Positions 8,970 to 18,052 of a DNA stretch of 64,000 nucleotides are shown here, in pieces. The notes below the pieces were generated by a model, which saw only the letters and a list, made by a program, of their open reading frames with translations, was not told the DNA's origin and made no database searches. Source of the stretch: Agrobacterium tumefaciens (GTDB taxonomy: Bacteria; Pseudomonadota; Alphaproteobacteria; Rhizobiales; Rhizobiaceae); contig CP048486.1 of the NCBI GenBank assembly GCA_025560025.1, forward strand, positions 1,926,001-1,990,000. The letters are read 5' to 3'. Made by a program: the position numbers and the translations under genes. Each line of letters starts with the position of its first letter. Position 1 is the first letter of the stretch.

Positions 8970-10427
8970 TCAGCTTCCGCTGCCAACCATCGTGGCCACA
9001 ACGGCAATCGCCATCTTCAACCGCTGGCGCACAACGGAACGGCCAAGCAGCGCCATCGAGTCAAACAACGGCAGCGAGCGCGAGGAACCGGACATGGCCA
9101 CAAACAGCGGCGGCGTCACGACGCGCAGCTTCTTGCCGGTGCGTTCGGCGACATCGCGCAGCTCCGCCTCGATCGCTTCCACATTCCAGTCCGGCATCTT
9201 TTCCAGATCGGCGGCAACCGTGGTGAGGATTTCGTGGATTTCCTCGGGTTTGCTTTTGAGCCCGGCAAAGGAAGCCGGCGTCAGGCCGACATCGCTTGCC
9301 AGCAGGAAGCCGGCAAGGTTCGGCAATTCGCCGAGTCTGGAAATGCGGCTCTGGGCAAGCTTCAGGCCTTCGGTCAGGCGGGCATTTTCCATCGCCCATT
9401 CCAGCGTGCGGGAAATGAACTCCTCCGGCGCAAGCTTCTCACGCAGCCAGCGGCCGTTCAGCCAGTCCAGCTTCTGAATGTCGAAGATGGCGCCGGCCTT
9501 GGACAGCGCTTCCGGATCGAACTTCGCCGCCAGCTCGTCCATGGTCAGAAGTTCTTCGCCTTCGGCGATCTGGATGAAGAACAGGCCAAGGAAGTTCATC
9601 AGCGCTTCCGGCAGGTAACCGAGAGCGGAATAATAGGAGATCGAGGTCGGGTTCTTGCGCTTGGAAAGCTTCGACTTGTCGGCGTTGCGCATCAGCGAAA
9701 GATGCATGAACGTGGGCTGGTCCCAGCCGAAATAACGGTAAAGCAGAATGTGCTTGGGCACGGAGGCCAGCCATTCTTCGCCGCGCGCCACATGGGTGAT
9801 CTTCATCAGATGGTCGTCGATGACGTTGGCCATGTGATAGGTCGGCATGCCGTCGGCCTTGATAAGCACCTGCATATCGACGGAATCCCAAGGGATCGAG
9901 ACATCGCCATAAACGCCGTCATGGAAATCGCACGAGCCTTCGGTCGGAATTTTCATGCGCACGACATTGGCCTCGCCGGCGGTGACGCGGGCGGTGACTT
10001 CCTCGGCCTTCAGGTTGAGGCAATGGCCATCATATTTCGGCGGCTTGCCGGCGGCGCGCTGGGCTTCGCGCATTTCTTCCAGCCGCTCGGGCGTGCAGAA
10101 ACAGCGGAAGGCATGGCCTTTTTCCAGCAGCTCTTCGGCATAGGGCCAATACATGGCCTTGCGCTCGGACTGGCGGTAGGGACCGTAAGGGCCGCCGACG
10201 TCAGGGCCTTCCGACCAGGTGAGGCCGGTCCAGCGCAGGGCTTCCAGCACTTTCTGCTCATATTCGAGGGTCGAGCGGGTGGCGTCGGTATCCTCGATGC
10301 GCAGGATGAACTCGCCGCCATGTTTTTTGGCGAAGAGATAGTTGAACAGCGCGATATAGGCGGTGCCGACATGCGGTTCGCCGGTGGGGGAAGGTGCGAT
10401 GCGGACGCGAACGCCGGAAGTGGTCAT
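8970..10427 (-). CDS. gltX: Glutamyl-tRNA synthetase
   Basis: A 485-residue class I synthetase. The HIGH-type motif is SPTGEPHVGTAY near residues 10-20 and the KMSKS-type motif is KLSKRKNPTS. The HCFCTPE-like segment (AFRCFCTPERLEEMREAQ) and the ALRWTGLTWSEGPDVGG loop are typical of bacterial GltX. I chose the ATG at 10427; the frame extends to a GTG at 10436, three codons upstream. Alphaproteobacteria usually carry two gltX copies, so a second elsewhere is likely. The C-terminal anticodon-binding half is complete. Confidence 0.93.
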   Translation of the reverse strand: MTTSGVRVRIAPSPTGEPHVGTAYIALFNYLFAKKHGGEFILRIEDTDATRSTLEYEQKVLEALRWTGLTWSEGPDVGGPYGPYRQSERKAMYWPYAEELLEKGHAFRCFCTPERLEEMREAQRAAGKPPKYDGHCLNLKAEEVTARVTAGEANVVRMKIPTEGSCDFHDGVYGDVSIPWDSVDMQVLIKADGMPTYHMANVIDDHLMKITHVARGEEWLASVPKHILLYRYFGWDQPTFMHLSLMRNADKSKLSKRKNPTSISYYSALGYLPEALMNFLGLFFIQIAEGEELLTMDELAAKFDPEALSKAGAIFDIQKLDWLNGRWLREKLAPEEFISRTLEWAMENARLTEGLKLAQSRISRLGELPNLAGFLLASDVGLTPASFAGLKSKPEEIHEILTTVAADLEKMPDWNVEAIEAELRDVAERTGKKLRVVTPPLFVAMSGSSRSLPLFDSMALLGRSVVRQRLKMAIAVVATMVGSGS

Positions 10428-10639
10428 GAAATTCACTCGTCGTGACGTGGCAGTGACATCGGGGCGGTTTCACCCGTCTGTCACGATGTTTTCGTTTGGA
10501 TGCGGCAGGAAATCATGTTGGAAGACGCAATGAAAGCGCCTTTTGCACATTCCCGTTCGGCTTCGGCTTAGGCCATATTCTGCCGCAGGCGTCAAGGAAA
10601 TACGAAGCCCGCGCTGGTTCAGCGTCCTGGCCGAGAGTC

Positions 10640-12412
10640 CTAGTTCACTGGCCAGACGTAAAGCAGCATCGGAATGCTGGCGATGACGATCATGATCGAC
10701 AGTGGCAGGCCAAGGCGCGGATAGTCGCTGAAGCGATAACCGCCGGGGCCCATGACCAGCGTATTGCACTGGTGGCCGATGGGGGTGAGGAAATCGCAGC
10801 CCGCGCCGATCGCCACCGCCATCAGGAAGGCCTCCGGCTGGAAACCGAGCGTGGTGGCGAACCCGGCGGCGATGGGAGCCATGACCAGCACGGTGGCGGC
10901 ATTGTTGAGAAAGGGCGTGACCGCCATGGCGGTGAGCAGGATCATGCCCAGCGCCGCAAAGGGCGGCAATCCCTGCGCGGCATGACCAAGCCAGGCGGCG
11001 ATCAATTCGCTCGCCCCGCTGGTGCGCAGGCTGTCGCTGACGGGAATGAGGGCGGCGAGCATGACGAGGATCGGCCCATCAATGGATTTATAGACCTCGG
11101 TGAGCGGGATTGCGCCGACGACGATCATCAGGAAAGCGGCGGCGAAAAAGGCGACGGAGACCGGCACCAGCCCGCTGCCGGCGGCGATCATGGCGGCGGC
11201 AAGTACGATGACGGGTAAAAGCGCGCGGCGCTGCACGCCCAGCAGGATTTCGCGTTGTGCCAGCGGCAGCAGCGAAAATTCCTGCAATACCTGCGGCAGG
11301 TTCTTGCGGCTTCCCTGCAGCAGGATCACATCGCCCGCCTGCAGCGTCAGGTCGGAGAGCCGCTGGTTGACGCGCTGGCCGCGGCGGCTGACTGCAATCA
11401 GATTGACGCCGCGTGTGTAGGACAGCGCCAGTTCGCGCGCGGAAATTCCGTTGAGAACGGATTCATTGCCAATCACCGCTTCCATGGAGATAAGGTCGGC
11501 GGTTTTCTGGCCGTTTTCCGTCAGCGGCTTGCCGGATAACAGCAGCTTCGCCTGCGAGACGATGCGGTCGAGGCCTTCCGGGTTGCCTTCGAGAAGAATG
11601 GTGTCGCCCGGTTTCAGATTGACGTCGGGAAAGGGTGAGATGCGCCGTGGTCCGCGCAGGATGGTGCTGGCGATCACGTCGCCATCCGCCTGTTTCAATA
11701 GCTCGCGCAGCGGTCTGTCCGCATAGGTGCTGTCGGCAGGCAGCGTCGCTTCGGCGGTATAGGCCGACTGGTCGAGAATATCTTCCACCGATGCCTGCTG
11801 CCGGTTGCGCACGGGCAGCAGCCGGTAACCAAAGGTCAGGAAGACGATGCCGATCACCGTCAGCCCGAGGCCGACGGGGGTGAAGTCGAACATCGAAAAG
11901 CTCTGCCCGGTCATTTCCTCGCGCAACCGCGAGACGACGATGTTGGGCGAGGTGCCGATCTGCGTCATCAACCCGCCCAGCAAGGCGGCAAAGGCCATGG
12001 GCATCAGATAATAGGAGACCGGGCTGCCGGATTTGCGGGCGAACTGGAAAGCGACCGGCATCATGATGGCAAGCGCACCGATATTCTTGATGAAGGCCGA
12101 CATGATGGCGACGACGATCATCAGAAAGGCCAGCTGCAGGCCCTTGGAATGCATTTCGGGGAAATATTTCTTGATGGTCATGTCGACGATGCCGGAACGC
12201 GCCACCGCCGAACTGACCACCAGCGCACTGCCGACGATGATGACGATATCATCCGAAAAACCGGAGAAAGCCTTCTCGAAAGGCACGACACCAACGGCCA
12301 CGGCCACCAGCAAGGCGCTGCAGGCGACAACATCATAACGGAACCTGTCCCAGATGAACGCGACCATCATGCCGGCGATCACGGTGAAGGCGAGAATCTG
12401 GTCGGTTGTCAT
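10640..12412 (-). CDS. DASS/SLC13-type anion symporter with two TrkA-C (RCK_C) domains
   Basis: A 590-residue membrane protein. N-terminal membrane segments (about 1-185) and C-terminal ones (about 395-590) bracket a soluble middle with two RCK_C modules: one around ADRPLRELLKQADGDVIAS and one around ARELALSYTRGVNLIAVSRRG. The C-terminal GCDFLTPIGHQCNTLVMGPGGYRF is the conserved SLC13/DASS signature region. This architecture is common for sodium-coupled sulfate or dicarboxylate importers, with the RCK_C modules probably sensing a ligand. The substrate cannot be told from sequence. It stands alone between gltX and a repeat. Confidence 0.83.
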   Translation of the reverse strand: MTTDQILAFTVIAGMMVAFIWDRFRYDVVACSALLVAVAVGVVPFEKAFSGFSDDIVIIVGSALVVSSAVARSGIVDMTIKKYFPEMHSKGLQLAFLMIVVAIMSAFIKNIGALAIMMPVAFQFARKSGSPVSYYLMPMAFAALLGGLMTQIGTSPNIVVSRLREEMTGQSFSMFDFTPVGLGLTVIGIVFLTFGYRLLPVRNRQQASVEDILDQSAYTAEATLPADSTYADRPLRELLKQADGDVIASTILRGPRRISPFPDVNLKPGDTILLEGNPEGLDRIVSQAKLLLSGKPLTENGQKTADLISMEAVIGNESVLNGISARELALSYTRGVNLIAVSRRGQRVNQRLSDLTLQAGDVILLQGSRKNLPQVLQEFSLLPLAQREILLGVQRRALLPVIVLAAAMIAAGSGLVPVSVAFFAAAFLMIVVGAIPLTEVYKSIDGPILVMLAALIPVSDSLRTSGASELIAAWLGHAAQGLPPFAALGMILLTAMAVTPFLNNAATVLVMAPIAAGFATTLGFQPEAFLMAVAIGAGCDFLTPIGHQCNTLVMGPGGYRFSDYPRLGLPLSIMIVIASIPMLLYVWPVN

Positions 12413-12525
12413 GCTGGTTTATGCTTTCGAAGGAGAGGCGGCGGGAATGACTCTATCGATGAGGATATCGAAGAACGCAAGCCGGGGTGAAGCGGTTCCG
12501 GAGTGGGATGGTCATTCATATCTTT

Positions 12526-12642
12526 CCGTCATACCGGCCCCTGAGCCGGTATCCAGCCGACGCGGCTCTCACGCGACGAGGGGAGTCTTTTCAGCCCAAG
12601 GACTTGGGCTGGCTGGATGCCGGATCAAGTCCGGCATGACGG
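12526..12642. repeat. Palindromic repeat, CATACCGG-type arms, copy 1
   Basis: Arms start ccgtcataccggcccctgag (12526) and end gatcaagtccggcatgacgg (12642). A central inner hairpin, agcccaaggacttgggct, and a gccgacgcg...cgcgacgaggggag module lie between. Nearly the same sequence recurs at 12994-13107 in the same orientation, on the other side of the GIY-YIG gene. Confidence 0.85.
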
Positions 12643-12655
12643 AGCGGAGGGATTG

Positions 12656-12943
12656 TCAGAGAAGAAAATGGGCAATGTCGTCCCAGGCTGGATTGAGATC
12701 TTCAATCAACTTGATCTTCCATGCCCTCGGCCAGTTTTTTATCGTCTTTTCTCTCGCAATTGCGTCCGTGACGAGATCGTATGTTTCGAACCACACAAGC
12801 GTCTTAACGCCATAACGGGTTGTGAAGCCGGGCGTCAAATTGTTCTGATGTTCATATAAACGGTGAGAAAGGTCGCTTGTTACGCCAGTATAGATCGTGC
12901 CGTTTCTTTTTGATGCAAGAATATAAACGTAACCTTCGCGCAT
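12656..12943 (-). CDS. GIY-YIG domain nuclease (UPF0213-like)
   Basis: A 95-residue single-domain GIY-YIG protein: YVYILASKRNGTIYTGVTSD at residues 5-24, the catalytic Arg in HRLYEHQ, and the catalytic Glu in AIAREKTIKNW. I set the start at 12943 because the family normally begins at this MREGYVY; the open frame continues upstream only into the flanking repeat. Such proteins are small stand-alone nucleases with no settled substrate. Near-identical palindromic repeats lie immediately on both sides, suggesting the gene and repeats move or are maintained together (see findings). Confidence 0.85.
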   Translation of the reverse strand: MREGYVYILASKRNGTIYTGVTSDLSHRLYEHQNNLTPGFTTRYGVKTLVWFETYDLVTDAIAREKTIKNWPRAWKIKLIEDLNPAWDDIAHFLL

Positions 12944-12993
12944 GAGAAAAGCATGCGCAAAGGTCATTGTTTTGGCAAGAGGTGAAATTATTT

Positions 12994-13107
12994 CCGTCAT
13001 ACCGGACTTGATCCGGTATCCAGCCGACGCGCGTCTGCGCGGCGAGAGGAGTTTTTCAGCCCAAGGACTTGGGCTGACTGGATGCCGGATCAAGTCCGGC
13101 ATGACGG
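12994..13107. repeat. Palindromic repeat, CATACCGG-type arms, copy 2
   Basis: Direct-orientation partner of 12526-12642 with the same modules: ccgtcataccggacttgatc, gccgacgcgcgtctgcgcgg, agcccaaggacttgggctga, ggatgccggatcaagtccgg. The copies differ at a modest number of positions. It ends 9 bases before the terC stop codon. Confidence 0.85.
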
Positions 13108-13115
13108 AAGTGCGG

Positions 13116-13874
13116 TCAATGTGCCTCTTCAGCACTCGCCTTCTTCCGACGCCGCGCGTTGCGGGCCAGCATGTTGAGCAGTTCCACCAGCGCCGAAAAC
13201 GCCATGGCGGCATAGACGTAACCCTTGGGAACATGGAAGCCCATGCCTTCGGCGATCAGCGTCGTGCCGATCATCATCAGGAAGGCGAGCGCCAGCATGA
13301 CGATGGTGGGGTTGCGCTCGATGAAGTTGGCAAGCGGGGTTGCGGCGAGCAGCATGACGGCGACAGCCACGACGACGGCGACGATCATGATCGGCAGATG
13401 TGGTGTCATGCCGACGGCGGTGATGATGCTGTCCACCGAGAAGACGAGGTCGAGCAGCAGGATCTGGCCGATGGCCGCGCCGAAATTCATCGCCACGGGG
13501 CCGCCGACCATGTCTTCCTTGTGATCTTCAGGGTCGACATTGTGGTGGATTTCCTTGGTGGCCTTCCACATCAGGAAAAGACCGCCGGCGATCAGGATCA
13601 TGTCCTTCCAGGAGAAGGCATGGTCGAAGATTTCGAAGACCGGCGTGGTCAGCTGCACGATCCAGGCAACGGTGCCGAGCAAGCCGAGGCGCATGACGAG
13701 CGCAAGGCCGATACCGATCTTGCGGGCTTTTTCGCGCTGTTCGGGCGGCAGCTTGTTGGTGAGGATCGAGATGAAGATCAGGTTGTCGATGCCGAGCACG
13801 ACCTCCATGACGATAAGCGTGACGAGCGCCACCCACGCAGCGGGGTCGGACAGGAGAGGGAGAACGGACTCCAT
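13116..13874 (-). CDS. TerC-family integral membrane protein
   Basis: A 252-residue protein with about seven membrane segments and the two conserved TerC acidic motifs, [13 protein letters not shown] near the N-terminus and [16 protein letters not shown] in the middle. A His-containing loop ([12 protein letters not shown]) links the halves. TerC proteins are linked to metal (Mn) efflux or homeostasis and to tellurium resistance. I chose the ATG at 13874, preceded by AAAGGA on the coding strand, over the frame's first ATG at 13922. The C-terminus is basic (RNARRRKK). Confidence 0.87.
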   Translation of the reverse strand: MESVLPLLSDPAAWVALVTLIVMEVVLGIDNLIFISILTNKLPPEQREKARKIGIGLALVMRLGLLGTVAWIVQLTTPVFEIFDHAFSWKDMILIAGGLFLMWKATKEIHHNVDPEDHKEDMVGGPVAMNFGAAIGQILLLDLVFSVDSIITAVGMTPHLPIMIVAVVVAVAVMLLAATPLANFIERNPTIVMLALAFLMMIGTTLIAEGMGFHVPKGYVYAAMAFSALVELLNMLARNARRRKKASAEEAH

Positions 13875-14036
13875 CAGGGAATATTTCCTTTCAGCAACAA
13901 GGACGGCCGAGAATTCGGTCAACGAGATTTATAGCGCAATACGCGAGAAACAAGGAGATGAAGTGCCTTTCAGGCAAGATTTCATCGAAATTTCGCGCAA
14001 GCCGCGTATCGGCGCTGGCGCCGTTGCTGAATGATC

Positions 14037-14711
14037 TCAGGCCTTGTCGGTTCCGTAGGCGGCCATGAATACCTTGATGGCGCTGGTAATCACCCGGTCC
14101 AGCTCCTCTTCGGGCACCGGGCCGTCGATTTCTCCAAACAGCCGCAGCTTGAAGAAAGTGCCGGTGGAAAGCTCGATATATTGCCGTGCAGCCAGCTCAA
14201 CGTCGTCGACCTTCAGATGGCCGAGCGCGACATGGTGCTCGATGAAATCCTGAAGCACGGTGCGGACATTGTTGGGCGCGGCGATGAAAAAGCGCTGCGC
14301 CAGCTTCGGCATGCGGTCGATGACGCCGATGACCGAGCGCATGGCCGGGATCATCTCCGAGCAGATCATCTTGTTGGCAAAGGCCTTGCCGAACTGCTTC
14401 AGCCCCTCGCGCACCTCTTCGGTGCCGGCCAGAATATTGCGCATGGAGGTGGCGAATTCCTGCCGGTGATGGTCGACGAGGGCGGCGAACAGGTCCTCCT
14501 TGTTGGAGAAGTAGACATAGATCGTGCCCTTGGAAACGCCGGCTTCCCGGGTAATGTCGTTCATGCTGGCGGCGTCGAAGCCCTTGCGCTTGAAGACGCG
14601 CCAGGCGCCCGCCAGAATCTGCTCACGCTTGGCCGGGTCCTCGCCCGCCGCAAAACGCCCGCCGGGGCTTCCGGGACAGCCCGCTTCCATATCCATGTCT
14701 TCCCCTGCCAT
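14037..14711 (-). CDS. TetR-family repressor of the divergent efflux operon
   Basis: A 224-residue TetR regulator. The helix-turn-helix is at about 30-75, with ILAGAWRVFKRKGFDAASMND and ITREAGVSKGTIYVYFSNKE. The C-terminal part resembles the AefR/TetR_C group (EMIPAMRSVIGVIDRMPKLA). The start at 14711 has AGGAGG upstream. It is divergent from the EmrA-like gene, with two related palindromes between them. Local repression of the pump, with a pump substrate as inducer, is the standard arrangement and is inferred here. Confidence 0.87.
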   Translation of the reverse strand: MAGEDMDMEAGCPGSPGGRFAAGEDPAKREQILAGAWRVFKRKGFDAASMNDITREAGVSKGTIYVYFSNKEDLFAALVDHHRQEFATSMRNILAGTEEVREGLKQFGKAFANKMICSEMIPAMRSVIGVIDRMPKLAQRFFIAAPNNVRTVLQDFIEHHVALGHLKVDDVELAARQYIELSTGTFFKLRLFGEIDGPVPEEELDRVITSAIKVFMAAYGTDKA

Positions 14712-14760
14712 CGTTATCGCCTCCTAGCACGGCAACGGCGTAAAAAAAATTAACCAGACG

Positions 14761-14832
14761 TCGAACCAAACGGTTCGATAACACTTGATATGTGTCAGGA
14801 AAGAGATTATGTCAATCGAACCGAACGGTTCA
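14761..14832. promoter_or_regulatory. Pair of TetR-type operators
   Basis: tcgaaccaaacggttcga (14761-14778) and tcgaaccgaacggttca (14816-14832) share the motif TCGAACC-RAA-CGGTTC. They are 55 bases apart, in the gap between the repressor start (14711) and the pump start (14872). The second may overlap the pump leader. Paired palindromes here fit autoregulation plus repression of the pump. Confidence 0.75.
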
Positions 14833-14871
14833 GTTCGAAAAACTTTCTTCAATCTATCACGGTACAATCTC

Positions 14872-16086
14872 ATGTCGGCCCAGAAGAATAGCGCGGTTCG
14901 CGCCGTCAACGATGCGGAAGAGGCGGATGTTTCCGCCAAGGCCGAGACCTCTCCGGCAAAGCCGGTCGAGGCCCCGCCTCAGACCCCGGCACAGACCGTC
15001 GCTGCGCCGAAGCAGAAGAAGCGCTCGAAGCTTCTGCCGATCTTTGCCATCGCCCTTCTCGCCGGTGCCGGCTGGTATGGTTACAACTGGTGGATCGACG
15101 GCCGCTTCATGGTCTCGACCGATGATGCCTATATAGAAGGTGACATTGCCGTCATCGCGCCCAAGGTTTCCGGTTACGTCGCCAAGGTGAACGTGGTGGA
15201 GAACCAGGAAGTCAAGGCGGGCGATCCGCTGGTGACGCTGGATGACGGCGACTATCGCATCGCGCTCGATCAGGCAGAAGCGCAGATTCGTACCGAAGAA
15301 CTGTCTCTGAAGCGCATCGACGCGCAGATTGTTGGCGGCGAAGCGTCTCTGGAACAGGCCGTCGCCCAGAAGGGCGCGCTGGATGCCGCCCTTCGCGGTG
15401 CCGAAATCACCCAGAAGCGCGCCAGCGAGCTGCAGGCGAAGGATGTCGGCACGGTTGCCGCTTCCGACAATGCGCAGGTCGCGCTCGATCAGGCAAAGGC
15501 GAATGTCGTGGCCGGTGACGCCGCCATCTCTTCGGCGAAAGCAAATGTCGAGCTTCTGCGCGCCCAGCGCGAGGAAGCCGAAAGCACCGTCCGTTCGCTG
15601 CAGCTTTCCCGCGACAAGGCCGCTCGCGATCTTTCCTTCACGGTTCTGAAGGCGCCCTATGACGGTGTCATCGGCAATCTGGCGGTTCAGAACGGCGATC
15701 TTGTCTCGGTCGGCAAGCGTCTCGCTTCGCTGGTGCCGATGAACGAGCTTTATATCGACGCCAATTTCAAGGAAACGCAGCTTGCGCGCGTGGTTCCGGG
15801 TTCGAAGGTTCGTGTGCATGTGGACGCCTTTGACGATGCGACCATTGAAGGCACGGTGCAGTCGATTTCGCCCGGCTCGGGTTCGGTCTTCTCCATGCTG
15901 CCGCCGGAAAATGCGACGGGCAACTTCACCAAGGTCATTCAGCGCGTGCCGGTGCGCATCGTCTTCTCCAAGGAAGACCTTGCCAAGCACAATCTGCGCG
16001 CAGGCCTGAGCGTCGTTGTCGATGTCGATACCCGCACGGCGCCTGAAGCGACCAAAACGGCGCAAGTTAACCCGGAAGCCAAGTAA
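14872..16086 (+). CDS. HlyD/EmrA-family membrane fusion protein
   Basis: A 404-residue periplasmic adaptor. A Pro/Ala-rich cytoplasmic stretch comes first, then one membrane segment (LLPIFAIALLAGAGWYGYNWW, about 60-80). The biotinyl-lipoyl half-motif STDDAYIEGDIAVIAPKVSGYV follows, then a long coiled-coil hairpin rich in Ala, Gln and Glu, and the second half-motif (SFTVLKAPYDGVIGNLAVQNGD). The start at 14872 (MSAQKNSAV) fits the family better than an upstream in-frame ATG at 14785, which lies before the second operator. It is the first gene of a two-gene operon with the DHA2 transporter at 16121. Confidence 0.87.
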   Translation: MSAQKNSAVRAVNDAEEADVSAKAETSPAKPVEAPPQTPAQTVAAPKQKKRSKLLPIFAIALLAGAGWYGYNWWIDGRFMVSTDDAYIEGDIAVIAPKVSGYVAKVNVVENQEVKAGDPLVTLDDGDYRIALDQAEAQIRTEELSLKRIDAQIVGGEASLEQAVAQKGALDAALRGAEITQKRASELQAKDVGTVAASDNAQVALDQAKANVVAGDAAISSAKANVELLRAQREEAESTVRSLQLSRDKAARDLSFTVLKAPYDGVIGNLAVQNGDLVSVGKRLASLVPMNELYIDANFKETQLARVVPGSKVRVHVDAFDDATIEGTVQSISPGSGSVFSMLPPENATGNFTKVIQRVPVRIVFSKEDLAKHNLRAGLSVVVDVDTRTAPEATKTAQVNPEAK

Positions 16087-16120
16087 GGCGCATCGCTGAT
16101 GCGTCGTTGAGGGCAAGATC

Positions 16121-17704
16121 ATGGCGGCTACGGTTGTCGGTACGGGCGGGGCGTCCATCCCCGCCGATCCCCCGATGGACAGGCGCAGGCTCATCGCGTT
16201 CTTCGCGATGGTCTTCGGCATGTTCATGTCCATTCTCGACATTCAGATCGTCTCCGCCTCGCTGGCGGAAATCCAGGCCGGCCTCGGCGCCGGCTCGGAT
16301 GAGATCGCCTGGGTGCAGACCTCCTATCTGATCGCCGAAGTGATCATGATCCCGCTGTCGGGCACGCTGGCGCGCATCCTGTCCACGCGGGTGCTGTTCG
16401 CCACCTGCGCTGCCGGTTTCACGATTTCGAGCGCACTCTGCGCCACCGCCACCAATATCGACCAGATGATCGTCTATCGCGCGATCCAGGGCTTTATCGG
16501 CGGCGGCATGATTCCCTCCGTCTTTGCCGCCGCCTTCACCATTTTCCCGCCGTCGAAGCGCTCCGTCGTCTCGCCGATCATCGGTCTCGTCGCCACGCTT
16601 GCGCCCACCATCGGCCCGACGGTCGGCGGTTATCTCTCCAATGCCTTTTCCTGGCACTGGCTGTTCCTCGTCAACATCATTCCCGGCATCATCGTCACGA
16701 TCCTGACCTGGAGCCTGATCGATTTCGACAAGCCGGAGCACTCGCTGTGGAAGAAGTTCGACTGGTGGGGTCTGCTCTCCATGGCCGTCTTCCTCGGCTC
16801 GCTGGAATATGTGCTGGAAGAGGGCAACAACAAGGACTGGTTCAACGACGAACATATCGTGCTTGGCTCCGTGGCCATGGTCATCGGTGCTGTCGTGTTC
16901 TTCTGGCGCGCCTTCAAGGTCGAATTCCCGGTGGTCGATATCCGCGCCTTCGCGGACCGAAACTTCTCCATCGGCTCGCTGTTTTCCTTCGTCATGGGCA
17001 TCGGGCTTTACGGGCTGACCTATCTTTACCCCCTCTATCTTGGCCGGGTGAGGGGCTATGATGCGCTGATGATCGGCGAGACCATGTTCGTGTCAGGCCT
17101 TGCCATGTTCTTCACCGCGCCGATTGCCGGCAAGGTCTCCACCAAGCTCGATCCGCGGGCGATGATGGCGATCGGCTTCATCAGCTTCGGCTGCGGCACA
17201 TGGATCATGACCTATGTGACCACCGACTGGGATTTCTATGAACTTCTGATCCCGCAGATCCTGCGCGGCTTCGGGCTGATGATGTGCATGGTGCCGATCA
17301 ACAACATCGCGCTCGGCACCTTGCCGCCCGCCCGCATCCGCAATGCATCCGGCCTGTTCAACCTTACCCGCAACCTCGGCGGCGCGGTCGGACTTGCCGT
17401 TATCAACACCATGCTGTCGCAGCGCACCGACGATCATTATGTGCGGTTGGCGGAACATGTCAGCTATTCCAACCCGCAGGCGCTGGAATGGCTGAACAGT
17501 GTCGGCGCCAACTATGATTCCTACGGGCTGGATGGCGCTTCCGTCGCGATCAAGAAACTGGTCGGCATGGTGTCGCAGCAGGCATGGATATTGGCCTTCG
17601 CGGATGTGTTTTTCGCGCTGACGCTTTTGTTCGGCAGCCTGATCTTCATGACGATCCTGATCCAGAAACCCAAGGCAGCGCCGCCGCCAGACGCGGCGCA
17701 CTAA
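16121..17704 (+). CDS. EmrB/QacA-type (DHA2) drug efflux transporter
   Basis: A 527-residue major-facilitator protein with 14 predicted membrane segments. After TM1 (LIAFFAMVFGMFMSILDIQIV) comes the DHA2 pattern. Motif C-like GLVATLAPTIGPTVGGYLS marks an antiporter. SWHWLFLVNIIPG is the usual TM5-6 junction of EmrB proteins. It lies 34 bases after the EmrA-like gene and is followed by a strong terminator. Together with an outer-membrane TolC encoded elsewhere, the pair should expel hydrophobic compounds. Confidence 0.88.
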   Translation: MAATVVGTGGASIPADPPMDRRRLIAFFAMVFGMFMSILDIQIVSASLAEIQAGLGAGSDEIAWVQTSYLIAEVIMIPLSGTLARILSTRVLFATCAAGFTISSALCATATNIDQMIVYRAIQGFIGGGMIPSVFAAAFTIFPPSKRSVVSPIIGLVATLAPTIGPTVGGYLSNAFSWHWLFLVNIIPGIIVTILTWSLIDFDKPEHSLWKKFDWWGLLSMAVFLGSLEYVLEEGNNKDWFNDEHIVLGSVAMVIGAVVFFWRAFKVEFPVVDIRAFADRNFSIGSLFSFVMGIGLYGLTYLYPLYLGRVRGYDALMIGETMFVSGLAMFFTAPIAGKVSTKLDPRAMMAIGFISFGCGTWIMTYVTTDWDFYELLIPQILRGFGLMMCMVPINNIALGTLPPARIRNASGLFNLTRNLGGAVGLAVINTMLSQRTDDHYVRLAEHVSYSNPQALEWLNSVGANYDSYGLDGASVAIKKLVGMVSQQAWILAFADVFFALTLLFGSLIFMTILIQKPKAAPPPDAAH

Positions 17705-17733
17705 AACAATCCCCTCCCATCCACCGCAGAGCT

Positions 17734-17764
17734 GGGGCCGTCGGAAATGACGGCCCCTTTTTTT
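17734..17764 (+). terminator. Strong rho-independent terminator of the efflux operon
   Basis: ggggccgtc (17734-17742) pairs perfectly with gacggcccc (17749-17757) around a 6-base loop, followed by seven T's. Confidence 0.9.
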
Positions 17765-17809
17765 GTTTCGAATATGGAGCGAGTGGTTGCTGCTTGTTTC
17801 TTCTCCCCG

Positions 17810-17919
17810 AGGGGGAGAAGTCCGCGGCAGCGGGATGAGGGGGCGACGGTAGCGATATACGGAGAGCTTGCCCCCTCATCCGACCCTTCGGGCCACCTTC
17901 TCCCCGGCGGGGAGAAGAA
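17810..17919. repeat. Palindromic repeat, TTCTCCCC-type arms
   Basis: Arms contain ttctccccgagggggagaag on the left and ccttctccccggcggggaga on the right, with cgcggcagcgggatgagggg and ccccctcatccgacccttcg modules inside. The same family lies at 39857-39976. This and the terminator account for most of the 17705-18052 gap. The rest holds a gtacgtac palindrome near 17987-17994, possibly an operator for the LacI gene. Confidence 0.8.
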
Positions 17920-18052
17920 ACCAGCCGCAACGTCTTCACAGGAACCACGCCCAATTCATGATCCCGGCTTTCGGCAAAATATGAGGTACGTACATCATTT
18001 TTCGGTTTACCTCGCCCTCAAAGCTGGATATTCAAAGGCGAGGGGAGGAACC

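Noticed and set aside
7073..9226. A 717-codon open frame on the plus strand
   Set aside because: It lies antisense to lysS and part of gltX, runs through two palindromic repeats, and its translation is the His/Arg/Val-rich composition of a shadow frame.
12526..13107. Repeat-gene-repeat arrangement as a CRISPR array or composite transposon
   Set aside because: There are only two long palindromic units with a gene between them, no regularly spaced short repeats, no transposase, and no target duplication visible.
12656..13234. A longer 192-residue form of the GIY-YIG protein
   Set aside because: The extra N-terminal 97 residues are translated from the flanking repeat and the terC 3' end. The GIY-YIG family begins at MREGYVY (12943).
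17747..18052. A 102-codon N-terminal extension of the xylose LacI regulator
   Set aside because: It translates the terminator and the palindromic repeat. The LacI helix-turn-helix starts at the ATG at 18053, which has a strong ribosome site.
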